Source: Verrucomicrobia bacterium UBA6775 (GTDB lineage Bacteria; Verrucomicrobiota; Verrucomicrobiia; Limisphaerales; UBA1096). From it: a stretch of DNA of 38,628 nucleotides. A program made the position numbers and the translations under genes. The stretch is taken from contig DKGH01000116.1 in the NCBI GenBank assembly GCA_002453165.1, forward strand, positions 1-38,628, written 5' to 3'. The notes under the pieces are model-generated. The model did no database searches. It worked only from the letters and a program-made list of their open reading frames with translations, and had not been told where the DNA came from. Below, one piece after another: positions 26,942 through 35,196 of this stretch; the first letter of the stretch is position 1, and each line of letters begins with the position of its first letter.

Positions 26942-28309
26942 ATGAATCGTCGCAACTTTCTATACAACCTCAACGGCGGTCTGGGCGCCTTAGCGATGAC
27001 CGACCTGTTGGCCAAGGAGGCCGCTGGCCCGCTCGCTCCCAAAAAACCGATGCACGCGCCCAAGGCAAAAAACGTCATCATGCTCTTCATGGAAGGCGGG
27101 CCGGGGCAGATGGACACGTTTGATCCCAAGCCCAAGCTCAATGCGCTGCACAAGACGGAGAGCAAAAGCACGCGCGGGTTGGAGACGGGTTTTAAGTTTT
27201 ACGTGGGCAGTCCGTTCAAGTCGCGCAAGGTGGGGCAGGCGGGGTTGGAGATGAGCGACCAATGGCAGCACCTGCCGGAGGTGGCTGATGAGTTGTGCAA
27301 TTACCGAGGCTGCACGGCGGAGTCGCTGAACCATCCCGAAGCGTTGTTTCATATGAACACCGGCAGCCGGTTGGGGGCGGATCCGGCGCTGGGTGCGTGG
27401 GTCAATTACGGGCTCGGCACGGTAAACCAAAATCTGCCCGGCTACGTGGTGATGACCGAGCTGGCCCTACCGCAAGGTGGCTCGCGAAACTGGTCCAACG
27501 GTTTTTTGCCCGGGCACTTTCAGGGCACGCGACTGCGCCCGACCGGTTCGCCCATCCTCGACCTGCACGCGCCGGCGCACAAGACGCGTGAGCACCAACG
27601 GGCGGCCCTCGATGAACTGGCTTTTCTCAATCAACGCCACGCCGCCAAGCATCCCGGCCACGCCGACCTCGCCACCCGCATGGAAAGCTACGAGCTGGCC
27701 TACCGCATGCAGGCCGAAGTGCCGGGCGTCATTGACTTGAAAGGCGAGCCCGAGCACGTCCGCGAAGCCTACGGTATGAACCGTAAGGAAACCGCCGAGT
27801 TCGGCCGCCAATGCCTCATGGCCCGCCGCCTCGTCGAGAAGGGTGTGCGCTTCGTGCAGATTTTCTCGGGCGGCTGGGACAGTCACGACTACCTGGAACG
27901 CGGTCACGCTTCCCGTATCCGCTCCGTCGACCAGCCCATGACCACGCTGATCAAGGATCTCAAGGAACGCGGTATGCTCGACGATACGCTGGTGATTTGG
28001 ACCGGCGAATTCGGCCGCACGCCGGACAACAACAAGCGCGGGGGCGTCTATTCCCTCGGCCGGGGCCACAATGCTGACGCCATGACGATGCTCCTAGCAG
28101 GCGGCGGCGTTAAGCGGGGCGCCATCGTTGGCGCCACCGACGAGATCGGCGCCAAGGCCGTCGAGGTCGCCCATCCTATCCGCGACTTGCACGTCACACT
28201 CCTGCACCTCCTCGGCCTAGACGACAACAATCTCACCTACTTCCACGCCGGCCGCTACAAGCAGCTCAGCCAATTCGGCGGCCAAGTGATCAAGGAATTG
28301 ATAGCATGA
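26942..28309 (+). CDS. DUF1501 protein, second copy
   Basis: A 455-residue protein, the partner of the preceding cytochrome-DUF1549-DUF1553 protein. MNRRNFLYNLNGGLGALAM at the N-terminus is a Tat-like signal with the twin arginine. Family blocks are FMEGGPGQMDTFDPKPKL, SLNHPEALFHMNTGS, FSGGWDSHDYLERGH, and TGEFGRTPDNNKRGG followed by GRGHNADAMTMLLAGGGV. The protein is probably exported folded; the metal-dependent hydrolase-like fold is known for the family, the substrate is not. Its stop overlaps the start of the next sulfatase by ATGA. In contrast to the first DUF1501 gene, which overlaps its partner, this one is separated from its partner by a repeat-filled 127-base gap. Confidence 0.9.
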   Translation: MNRRNFLYNLNGGLGALAMTDLLAKEAAGPLAPKKPMHAPKAKNVIMLFMEGGPGQMDTFDPKPKLNALHKTESKSTRGLETGFKFYVGSPFKSRKVGQAGLEMSDQWQHLPEVADELCNYRGCTAESLNHPEALFHMNTGSRLGADPALGAWVNYGLGTVNQNLPGYVVMTELALPQGGSRNWSNGFLPGHFQGTRLRPTGSPILDLHAPAHKTREHQRAALDELAFLNQRHAAKHPGHADLATRMESYELAYRMQAEVPGVIDLKGEPEHVREAYGMNRKETAEFGRQCLMARRLVEKGVRFVQIFSGGWDSHDYLERGHASRIRSVDQPMTTLIKDLKERGMLDDTLVIWTGEFGRTPDNNKRGGVYSLGRGHNADAMTMLLAGGGVKRGAIVGATDEIGAKAVEVAHPIRDLHVTLLHLLGLDDNNLTYFHAGRYKQLSQFGGQVIKELIA

Positions 28310-29982
28310 AAACACCACTTACTGTTTGTTTGCTCACACTCATTTCCGTTTTTGGCGCTGTTGCCAAGGATCGGCCCAACGTGCTCTTCATTATGTCGGA
28401 CGACCACACGGCGCAGGCGGTGGGGGCGTATGCCACGGTGTTGAAGCCGCTCAACCCCACGCCCACGCTGGACAAGCTGGCGGCGGAGGGGATGGTGTTT
28501 GACAACGTGTTTTGCTCGAACTCGATTTGCACGCCGAGCCGGGCCAGCATCATCACCGGGCAGTACCCGCACGTGAACGGCGTGACCGATCTCACTGGGC
28601 GCGTTCTGCCGGCGAAGCAGACCTTGCCCATTCTGTTCCGCAAGGCGGGCTATCAGACGGCGATGATCGGCAAGTGGCATCTCAAGGTGGAGCCGAACTT
28701 CGATTACTACAAGGTGCTGCCGGGGCAGGGAAAGTATTTCGACACCGAGTTCCGTGTGCAGGGCGACAAGCCGTGGCCGAAGAACGTCTTGACCCACAAG
28801 GGCGAACATTCCTCCGACGCCATTACCGATTCCACCCTGCATTGGTTCAAGACTCAATATGACAAGGACAAGCCGTTCTTCATCTGTCACCAGTTCAAGG
28901 CGCCGCATGATTATTTTGAAAATGCGCCGCGCTACCAAAAGTACCTCGCCGACGTGAAAATCCCCGAGCCGCCCACGCTCTACGACGTGCCAAAAACCTT
29001 CGGTTCCATCGCTACGCGCGGGTATCAGGATGAGCTGTTGCCCCACATCGGCACCTCCATCGGCAAGCGCAACCCGCGCCGTTCCTATGCCGTCGATCTC
29101 AAGGAACGTTTCCCTGAGGAACTGCCTGCCGACTACGACGTGGCCAAGCTTTCCGAGCGTGAGACCACCGGCCTCGCCTATCAGGCTTATCTTCGCAAAT
29201 ACCTGCGCTGTGTGAAGGGCGTGGACGACAACCTCAAGCGCCTCTTCGACTACCTCAAGGCCGAGGGCCTCTACGACAACACCGTCATCATCTACACCGG
29301 CGACCAGGGCTTCTGGCTCGGCGAAAACGACTACCAGGACAAACGCTGGGCCTACGACGCCTCCATGCGCATGCCTTTCATCATGCGCTATCCCAAGGCC
29401 ATCAAGGCCGGTGCGCGCTCCGACGCCATCGTGGAGAACGTCGATTTCCCCGCGCTTATGCTCGACTTCGCCGGCATCTCCGCGCCCGCCTCCATGCAGG
29501 GCCGTTCCTTCAAGCGCATTTGCGAAACCGGCAAGGAACCCAAGGGCTGGAAGCAGGCCGCCTACTACCGGTACTGGATGCACATGGCCCACCACGACAA
29601 CCCCGGCGTGATGGCCATCCGCACGAAGACTCACAAGCTCGTCTACTACTACGGCTGCAACTACGACGGCGGCTACCAGACCCCGCCCGGCTGGGAGCTT
29701 TACGACCTGAAAAAGGATCCCGCCGAACTCAACAACGTCTACGACGATCTCGCCTACGCCAAGACCCGCGACCGATTGAAGAAGGAACTCGCCGCCCTGC
29801 GCAAGACCGTCGGCGACGACGGCAGCCATTATCCCGCCGCCGAAAAGGTCGTGCAGGAATTCTGGGACTACGACGCCGCCGACCGCGAAAAAGCCCGCCG
29901 GCTTTCCGGCGAGTACCTGAAGCGCCGTTTGCAGGAACTCAAGGACGGCAAGCGCAACGTCCGCACGTGGAAGGAGAATTGA
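28306..29982 (+). CDS. Exported formylglycine-dependent sulfatase (S1 family), no. 4
   Basis: A 558-residue sulfatase with signal peptide (about 1-20, GAVA-K). Active-site features are FIMSDDHTAQAVG (Asp pair 32-33), the maturation motif C75-T-P-S-R79 within SNSICTPSRASIITGQYPH, TAMIGKWHLKVEP, HQFKAPHDYFENAPRY and YTGDQGFWLGENDYQDKRW. The last segment and the NGVTDLTGR region resemble sulfatases grouped with N-acetylglucosamine-6-sulfatases and choline-sulfatase-like enzymes, but substrate specificity is inference. The start ATG overlaps the DUF1501 stop by four bases and its stop overlaps the next sulfatase start by one base (TGATG), so the genes from 23229 to 31472 form one tight unit. No iterated palindrome is present in this gene. 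Confidence 0.92.
   Translation: MKTPLTVCLLTLISVFGAVAKDRPNVLFIMSDDHTAQAVGAYATVLKPLNPTPTLDKLAAEGMVFDNVFCSNSICTPSRASIITGQYPHVNGVTDLTGRVLPAKQTLPILFRKAGYQTAMIGKWHLKVEPNFDYYKVLPGQGKYFDTEFRVQGDKPWPKNVLTHKGEHSSDAITDSTLHWFKTQYDKDKPFFICHQFKAPHDYFENAPRYQKYLADVKIPEPPTLYDVPKTFGSIATRGYQDELLPHIGTSIGKRNPRRSYAVDLKERFPEELPADYDVAKLSERETTGLAYQAYLRKYLRCVKGVDDNLKRLFDYLKAEGLYDNTVIIYTGDQGFWLGENDYQDKRWAYDASMRMPFIMRYPKAIKAGARSDAIVENVDFPALMLDFAGISAPASMQGRSFKRICETGKEPKGWKQAAYYRYWMHMAHHDNPGVMAIRTKTHKLVYYYGCNYDGGYQTPPGWELYDLKKDPAELNNVYDDLAYAKTRDRLKKELAALRKTVGDDGSHYPAAEKVVQEFWDYDAADREKARRLSGEYLKRRLQELKDGKRNVRTWKEN
29971..29976 (+). promoter_or_regulatory. Ribosome-binding site of sulfatase 5
   Basis: AAGGAG ends five bases before the ATG at 29982-29984 and lies inside the last codons of sulfatase 4. 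It is one of the few strong Shine-Dalgarno sites in the window and fixes the start at 29982. Confidence 0.75.
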
Positions 29983-31472
29983 TGAGGCTTCTCAACTGGA
30001 TCTTCGCGCTCGCGGTTTGTTTGCTGGCAGTCAATGCCCACGCTGCGCCCAAGCCGAACGTCCTTTTTATCGCAGTCGATGATTTGAATGACTGGATTGG
30101 CTGCCTTGGCGGGCATCCGCAGGCGCTGACGCCGAACATGGATCGCTTGGCCAAGCGCGGGGTGCTGTTCACCAACGCGCATTGTGCGGCACCGGCGTGT
30201 AACCCCTCGCGGGCGGCGGTGTTCAGCGGACTGATGCCGGCGCGCACCGGCGTGTGGTCGAACAACAGTGCGCGAATCGAGAAGGCGGCGCCCAAGGCGG
30301 TGTTGCTCTCACATGCGTTTCAAAACGCAGGCTACCAAACGCTGGGCACCGGCAAAATGCTGCACGGCACTGTGAAGAATTTGTTCGAGGAATATTACGG
30401 CGTGAACCAGCGGTGGAGTCCGTTCCCCAAAAACGCCGTGCCTTACAGAAAAGCCGAGTTGCCCAGCAAGGGAACGGACAACCCGCGCCACGTGCTTAAG
30501 GACAGCCGCGGGCGCATGGTAGTGCTGCCCATTAACCGGATGCCCTCGGATCGAAAGCCCAACTCGGTCGCCGGCGAGTCGTTCGACTGGGGCGGGTTCG
30601 ATGTGCCGTACAGCGATTTCGGCGACACGCAAATCACGACGTGGGCCATCGACCGGCTGAAGCGCGGCCTAGGTAACGAGAAACCGTTCTTCCTCGGCGT
30701 GGGTTACTATCGCCCGCACATCCCGCTCTTCGCGCCGCAAAAATATTTCGAGCGCTTCAAGCTTACTCCCGGCAAACTGCCGCCGATTCGCAAGGACGAC
30801 TTAAAAGACATTGGTCCCGCCGGGCGCAAGTGGGCGATTGAGGCCGTCACCGCGGGGAGCCACGCCACGGTTCTGAAGCACAAGCAATGGCGGGCGGCGG
30901 TGGAGGCGTATTTGGCCTGCACGACCTACGTGGATCACGAGATCGGCCGCCTGCTCGACGCCCTCGACCAATCCGGGGCGGCGGCCAATACGTGGATTGT
31001 CCTCTGGAGCGACCACGGCTGGCACCTCGGCGAAAAGGAGCACTGGGGCAAGTGGACCGGCTGGGAGCGCTCCACCCGGGTACCAATCATGATTGTGCCA
31101 CCCAAGCGTTTGGCCAATCAGTTCGCCCCCGGCGGTTCGCGCAGCGCTCAACCGGTCGGCCTAATCGATTTGTTTCCGACACTCGCCGAAGCCTGCGACC
31201 TACGTCCTCCGAAAAACTTGGACGGCCAATCCCTTCTGCCGCTTCTGCGCGACCCCGCCAAGGCAACCGGCCGCGTGCTGACCACCACGTTCGACAAGGG
31301 CAACGTCTCCCACCGCACCACCCGCTGGCGCTACCTACGCTATGCCAACGGTGAGGAGGAGCTCTACGATCTGCAAAACGACCCGAACGAATGGACCAAT
31401 CTCGCCGATGATCCCCGCTTGGCCAAGGTCAAGTCGCGCTTGGCCAAGCGCTTGGCTTCGACAGGGGAGTGA
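29982..31472 (+). CDS. Exported sulfatase, iduronate-2-sulfatase-like (S1 family), no. 5
   Basis: A 496-residue sulfatase with signal peptide (about 1-22, AHA-A). The start VLFIAVDDLNDWIGCLGGHP and the maturation motif C73-N-P-S-R77 in APACNPSRAAVFSGLMPARTGVW are typical of the iduronate-2-sulfatase-like subfamily, as are VGYYRPHIPLFAPQKYF and LWSDHGWHLGEKEHWGKWT. Such enzymes often act on 2-O-sulfated uronates, which fits algal sulfated polysaccharides, but this is inference. It overlaps the previous sulfatase by one base. Iterated palindromes occur at 30144-30157 (DRLAKRG, a position conserved in sulfatases) and 31436-31451 near the 3' end, marking the point where the motif reappears after an 18-kb absence. 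The convergent SMP-30 gene ends 12 bases downstream. Confidence 0.92.
   Translation: MRLLNWIFALAVCLLAVNAHAAPKPNVLFIAVDDLNDWIGCLGGHPQALTPNMDRLAKRGVLFTNAHCAAPACNPSRAAVFSGLMPARTGVWSNNSARIEKAAPKAVLLSHAFQNAGYQTLGTGKMLHGTVKNLFEEYYGVNQRWSPFPKNAVPYRKAELPSKGTDNPRHVLKDSRGRMVVLPINRMPSDRKPNSVAGESFDWGGFDVPYSDFGDTQITTWAIDRLKRGLGNEKPFFLGVGYYRPHIPLFAPQKYFERFKLTPGKLPPIRKDDLKDIGPAGRKWAIEAVTAGSHATVLKHKQWRAAVEAYLACTTYVDHEIGRLLDALDQSGAAANTWIVLWSDHGWHLGEKEHWGKWTGWERSTRVPIMIVPPKRLANQFAPGGSRSAQPVGLIDLFPTLAEACDLRPPKNLDGQSLLPLLRDPAKATGRVLTTTFDKGNVSHRTTRWRYLRYANGEEELYDLQNDPNEWTNLADDPRLAKVKSRLAKRLASTGE
30144..30157. repeat. Iterated palindrome, 14-mer copy
   Basis: Perfect CGCTTGGCCAAGCG in sulfatase 5, encoding R-L-A-K-R within the conserved LDxLAxxGxxF region of sulfatases. 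It is the first copy after the 12210-30143 gap. Confidence 0.9.
31436..31451. repeat. Iterated palindrome, 16-mer copy with flanking partial copies
   Basis: Perfect GCGCTTGGCCAAGCGC near the 3' end of sulfatase 5, encoding R-L-A-K-R. A partial copy, CGCTTGGCCAAGG, lies about 20 bases upstream and a half copy, CGCTTGGC, overlaps its right end, so three units occur within about 45 bases. Confidence 0.9.
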
Positions 31473-31484
31473 AAAGAGCGTTGT

Positions 31485-32507
31485 TTAAAATCCGGCGCCC
31501 TTGGTCTTGGTCTTGATGCGGCAGAGGTACATGTCCGAGGTGAGGTAAAGCACCGTTCCGTCGTTGCCCCAACCCACGTTGGCGATGCTCTCGCCGGTCA
31601 CCAGTCTTCCAAGCAGCTTGCCTTCGGGGGAAAGAATAAGCACACCGCCGGCGCCTGTGGCGAAGACGTTGCCCTTGGCGTCGACTTTCAGGCCATCGCC
31701 GCCGCTACGCGGGACACGATCGTCTTTCGAGGAATCAAAAAAGGCTCTTGGCGCACCGAGGTTGCCTTCCTTGCCGACTGGGAACGCGCGCCAGACAGGA
31801 TCGCGGCCATCGCTGTTGGCCACGTAAAGCGTGTTGTGATCCGGTGAGAATCCGATTCCATTTGGTCGGGACATGCCCTTGTACTGCAGTGTGACGGTGC
31901 CATCTTTCTGCAGCCGATAAACACCGCAAAAATCGATCTCACGCATGGGGTCGCTGGCACGCTTGGGCAGGCCGTAGATGGGGTCGGTGAAAAAGATGTC
32001 GCCGTTTTTGCGGATGGCCAAATCATTCGGGCTGTTGAGTCGTTTGCCCTGCCAGTGATCGGCGAGGGTGATTTTGCCGCCGCCATTGGTGACGACGGAG
32101 ATGCGGCGGTCGCCGTGCTCGCACATCACCAATCGACCTTTCGCGTCCAGTGCTAGGCCGTTGCTTCCCGGTTCACGTCCGTAATCGGCCACTCCGGTGT
32201 AGCCGGCCGGTTTCATGTAAACCGAGGCGCCGACGCCCTCTTGCCACTTCATCACGACATTGTTGGGGATGTCCGAAAAAAGAACGAAGCCGCCGTACTT
32301 GTTTCCCGATTCAGGCATCCAGACCGGGCCTTCAGACCACTCAAAGCCACCGCAAAGTACCTCGATCTTGGCGTCCTTTGGGATGAGTTCGTTGACCTCC
32401 GGCTCGAAGCGGTCGATGCGCCCAATGTGCGCGAAGTTCGTCGTGTTTTGAGCGAGTACGGATGTGCCAATACAGGCTAACAGGAATATGGTAACGATGT
32501 TTTTCAT
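31485..32507 (-). CDS. SMP-30/gluconolactonase-family protein, exported
   Basis: A 340-residue protein with signal peptide (about 1-19, VLA-Q) and a six-bladed SMP-30/gluconolactonase propeller. Expected divalent-metal ligands are visible as E59 (WSEGPVW), N161 (NSPNDL), N216 (SRPNGIGFSPD) and D271 (GGDGLKVD). Known members hydrolyse sugar lactones or related esters; a periplasmic lactonase acting on oxidised sugars would suit this neighbourhood, but substrate is inference. It lies 12 bases downstream of the serine hydrolase gene on the same strand, so the two are probably co-transcribed, and it converges with sulfatase 5 with 12 bases between the stops. No Shine-Dalgarno is seen. Confidence 0.9.
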   Translation of the reverse strand: MKNIVTIFLLACIGTSVLAQNTTNFAHIGRIDRFEPEVNELIPKDAKIEVLCGGFEWSEGPVWMPESGNKYGGFVLFSDIPNNVVMKWQEGVGASVYMKPAGYTGVADYGREPGSNGLALDAKGRLVMCEHGDRRISVVTNGGGKITLADHWQGKRLNSPNDLAIRKNGDIFFTDPIYGLPKRASDPMREIDFCGVYRLQKDGTVTLQYKGMSRPNGIGFSPDHNTLYVANSDGRDPVWRAFPVGKEGNLGAPRAFFDSSKDDRVPRSGGDGLKVDAKGNVFATGAGGVLILSPEGKLLGRLVTGESIANVGWGNDGTVLYLTSDMYLCRIKTKTKGAGF

Positions 32508-32519
32508 GATTTGGAAAAG

Positions 32520-33803
32520 TTACTTTAACGCTGAGTAAGACATTAGTTTGAAATTGCCGGCCATTTGCGAATCCCCGGGATTAACCTGACTCATTAATAC
32601 CCCGAAAAATTTCTCTTTCGGATCCACCCAAAACGAGGTGTAAAAGTAGCCACCGCCGTTGAATGTGCCTTGAGATTCCGGGCCGAGGTGTTTTGTTGTG
32701 TTGGCGATCACGCTGACACTGAGGCCCCCGGCATAACTCGAGTCTGGATCCGGTTGGTGAACACCACGCGAAATTATCTCCACAGTCTTGCGTCCCAAAA
32801 GTCGTTTGCCGTCGAGTTCTCCATTGTTGAGCAGCATCTGCAGGAATCGAGCATAGTCGTAAGTGGTTGAAATGATGCCGGCCCCACCAAGGGCGATTTT
32901 GTCTGGGTTCCGTTTCCACCACTCAGGTTTGTTGTTAGGCGCCCTTTCGTCAAAAACAGGTTCGTCAAATGGCTCCAGCTTTCTGTTCTTCGTGGTGTAC
33001 ACGGAGGCTACCCGGTTCCATTTATTTTTTGGGACAGCAAATCCGGTATCCTTCATCCTGAGTGGCTTGAACAACTCCTCCCTCATGTATTGGGCGAATG
33101 GTCGACCGTCGAGTACCTCGATCACCCGCCCGAGCACGTCCATGTTCATCCCGTAGGTAAATTTCTCTCCCGGTTCATGGGCAAGGGGTACAGAGGCAAG
33201 TCGTTTGATGTTTTCTTCCAGCGTGATATCTTCTCCGGGAAAGGCATCGATGATTCTCGCGCCAAGATAGCCGGCTCTCCCCTTAGAGGAAAAGATCGGA
33301 TAGATGATGCCAGAAGTGTGCGTAAACAACTGGTTCATCTGGATCTTTTTTTGCGCAGGTTGAGTGACAAACGTCTGTTTTTCCTCGTTCCAAGCCTTGA
33401 AAATTGTTGGATTTTTGAATTCTGGAAGGATCGATCCAAGCTCGGTGTACATATTGAATTGGCTCTTCTCGTAAAGTTGCAGCGCAGCCACCGTGGTGAC
33501 CAATTTTGACATGGAGGCTATCCGCACAAGTGAATCCGTCTCGAGTGGTTTTTTGCTGGCGATATCCGCCCAGCCAAAAGCCTTGTGATAGCCGATCTTA
33601 CCGTCCTTCACGAGTATGGCGATTGCGCCGGGCACTTCCCCGCGGTCGATGCAGCCTTGGATCATGTGGTCAATACGATTGAGACGATCATTCTCAAATC
33701 CAGCCTTAGCTGGGCTGGATTGTTTTAGGTCCTTAGCGTCAATTGTACCGCTTAAAAGCAGGTGGCCTGCTAGAAGTAGAGTCGTTTTTTTGAAGAACAA
33801 CAT
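32520..33803 (-). CDS. Beta-lactamase-fold serine hydrolase (family VIII esterase-like)
   Basis: A 427-residue protein of the class C beta-lactamase/esterase fold. The ATG at 33803 was chosen because it starts a signal peptide (MLFFKKTTLLLAGHLLLSG); an upstream alternative at 33866 would add 21 unlikely residues and overlap the palindrome. The nucleophile motif S97-M-S-K100 is in RIASMSKLVTTVAALQL and the second motif is Y217-G-M-N220 in a YGMNMDVLGRVIEV context, close to the YSLS/DVLG form of family VIII esterases rather than YxN of true beta-lactamases. A GTFNGGGYFYTSFWVDP segment is the likely third motif. It is more likely an esterase or peptidase than an antibiotic-resistance enzyme. It sits between a transporter (76-base gap) and SMP-30 (12-base gap). 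Confidence 0.88.
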   Translation of the reverse strand: MLFFKKTTLLLAGHLLLSGTIDAKDLKQSSPAKAGFENDRLNRIDHMIQGCIDRGEVPGAIAILVKDGKIGYHKAFGWADIASKKPLETDSLVRIASMSKLVTTVAALQLYEKSQFNMYTELGSILPEFKNPTIFKAWNEEKQTFVTQPAQKKIQMNQLFTHTSGIIYPIFSSKGRAGYLGARIIDAFPGEDITLEENIKRLASVPLAHEPGEKFTYGMNMDVLGRVIEVLDGRPFAQYMREELFKPLRMKDTGFAVPKNKWNRVASVYTTKNRKLEPFDEPVFDERAPNNKPEWWKRNPDKIALGGAGIISTTYDYARFLQMLLNNGELDGKRLLGRKTVEIISRGVHQPDPDSSYAGGLSVSVIANTTKHLGPESQGTFNGGGYFYTSFWVDPKEKFFGVLMSQVNPGDSQMAGNFKLMSYSALK

Positions 33804-33864
33804 CGAAATGAGAAGCGAATTCAACACGAGTTTGACTGAACCGTCGAGCCAATCCAAGTCTGGC

Positions 33865-33880
33865 ACGCTTGGCCAAGCGT
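33865..33880. repeat. Iterated palindrome, 16-mer copy at a gene junction
   Basis: Perfect ACGCTTGGCCAAGCGT, whose last base is the last base of the MFS stop codon on the minus strand. It fills part of the 76-base gap before the serine hydrolase gene. This is the only 16-mer with A/T as outermost pair. Confidence 0.9.
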
Positions 33881-35139
33881 TAGGCTGTTGTGGTTTCCGC
33901 TTGGCTGAGAGATCGCCAGGGCTCGTTCTGTTGAATGGATTTGTAAAGGCGCCAGACGGCGAATACCGAAAGGCCGATCAGTGGTAAGGCTACTCCGAAA
34001 CTCATGCCGTAGCCGCCCTCGGAAGCGAGCCAATAGCTCAGCCCGGCGCCGAACATCATCGCGAAGACGCCCACGCAGTCCATGCAGGTATAGTCCGTTC
34101 CGCCGTGTGTCTTGCGGCTCCAGTCCATCATGATCGAAAACAGGGCCACGGTGGTCATGCCAGAGATGAAATGGTCGATCACGATCACCGGCAGAATGAA
34201 TTGTGTCGGCGGTGCGGTGCCCTTGGCCGTGAGCAGCAGGTAGCCAAGCGCAGAGGCGGCCTGCAACCCGCCGAAGATCAACAACGAGTTCAAGCGGCCA
34301 AGCCGGTTGGCCAAGCCGCCGGCGACGATGGCACCGGCCAATGCCGCGATCGGTGCAGCGACCCCAAGCAGGAACCCGATTTGCTCGAAGCCCATTCCCC
34401 AATCCTTGAGCATCGTCGGCAGGATGGCGCGGATGAAACCCTCGAGCAATCGGAACGCAGCGATCAACGCGAAGATGCGGAGCACTTTCGGCTGGCGAAT
34501 GAACTCGATGATGCCGCCCCACGACTTGGCCTGGGTCGGGCTGCTTGGCTGCGATGCAGTTCGAGTCGGGCGATTGAGTGCGATGGGGATGGTTGCCAGA
34601 ATGTAAATCACCGCCATGGCGAATAGCAGGTTGCTCCAGCCAAGCGTGCCAAACAGCATCAGGATCAGGCCTCCGCCCAAGACGTAGCCCAGCCAGAATG
34701 TGCCGACCTGAATCGCGTTACCCCAGCCGCGTTCGCCGTGGCGGAGCAGCGTGATGGCGTGGCCATCGGTCGAGACGTCCTGCATCGAGCTGAAGACATT
34801 GATGAGAAGCACGCCGAGCACAAACATACCGATGGGGCCGCCGAGCTGCCATTGCGCGAGGCCGGCCATTACTCCGGCGGTGACCAGTTGCAGCGGGATG
34901 ATCCACGAGCGGTACTTGCCCTGTTTTTCAGAGTGAAAGCGATCGACGAGAATCGTCCAGAGAAACTTCAGCATCCATGGCGTGTAGAGGGCCGGGTAAA
35001 AAAGAGCGATTTGCTCCAGCGGCACGCCGCTGTCCCGGAACACCACCGGGACTGTGTGCCGGAAAAAACCGTTGGGAATGCCCTGTGAAAAATAGAGGGA
35101 TCCGATTACCCCGATCTTGGCTGCCGTGCCTCGGTCCAT
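33880..35139 (-). CDS. Major facilitator superfamily transporter, AmpG-like
   Basis: A 419-residue inner-membrane transporter with about twelve hydrophobic segments. The N-terminus GVIGSLYFSQGIPNGFF, the YTPWMLKFLWTILVDRF segment and the FSSMQDVSTDGHAITLL segment resemble the AmpG/acetyl-CoA-transporter branch, whose best-known member imports muropeptides. A sugar or peptidoglycan fragment could be carried here; substrate is not readable. The ATG at 35139 was preferred over a TTG at 35178 that would overlap the start region of the divergent sulfatase. With the start at 35139, 57 bases separate it from sulfatase 6, leaving room for two promoters. The stop codon abuts a 16-base iterated palindrome. 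Confidence 0.88.
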   Translation of the reverse strand: MDRGTAAKIGVIGSLYFSQGIPNGFFRHTVPVVFRDSGVPLEQIALFYPALYTPWMLKFLWTILVDRFHSEKQGKYRSWIIPLQLVTAGVMAGLAQWQLGGPIGMFVLGVLLINVFSSMQDVSTDGHAITLLRHGERGWGNAIQVGTFWLGYVLGGGLILMLFGTLGWSNLLFAMAVIYILATIPIALNRPTRTASQPSSPTQAKSWGGIIEFIRQPKVLRIFALIAAFRLLEGFIRAILPTMLKDWGMGFEQIGFLLGVAAPIAALAGAIVAGGLANRLGRLNSLLIFGGLQAASALGYLLLTAKGTAPPTQFILPVIVIDHFISGMTTVALFSIMMDWSRKTHGGTDYTCMDCVGVFAMMFGAGLSYWLASEGGYGMSFGVALPLIGLSVFAVWRLYKSIQQNEPWRSLSQAETTTA

Positions 35140-35196
35140 GCGGCCGGCGAGTGTTATATTGAAAGCCGGGTGTGGCAATCTTACTCTGCCGCCGTC

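Noticed and set aside
28255..29829. 524-codon minus-strand open frame opposite sulfatase 4
   Set aside because: Mirrors strong codon bias of the sulfatase gene; low-complexity Val/Gly/Ala-rich translation without motifs.
32520..33803. Beta-lactamase antibiotic-resistance gene
   Set aside because: The YGMN and DVLG context matches esterase-like serine hydrolases and the neighbours are sugar-related.
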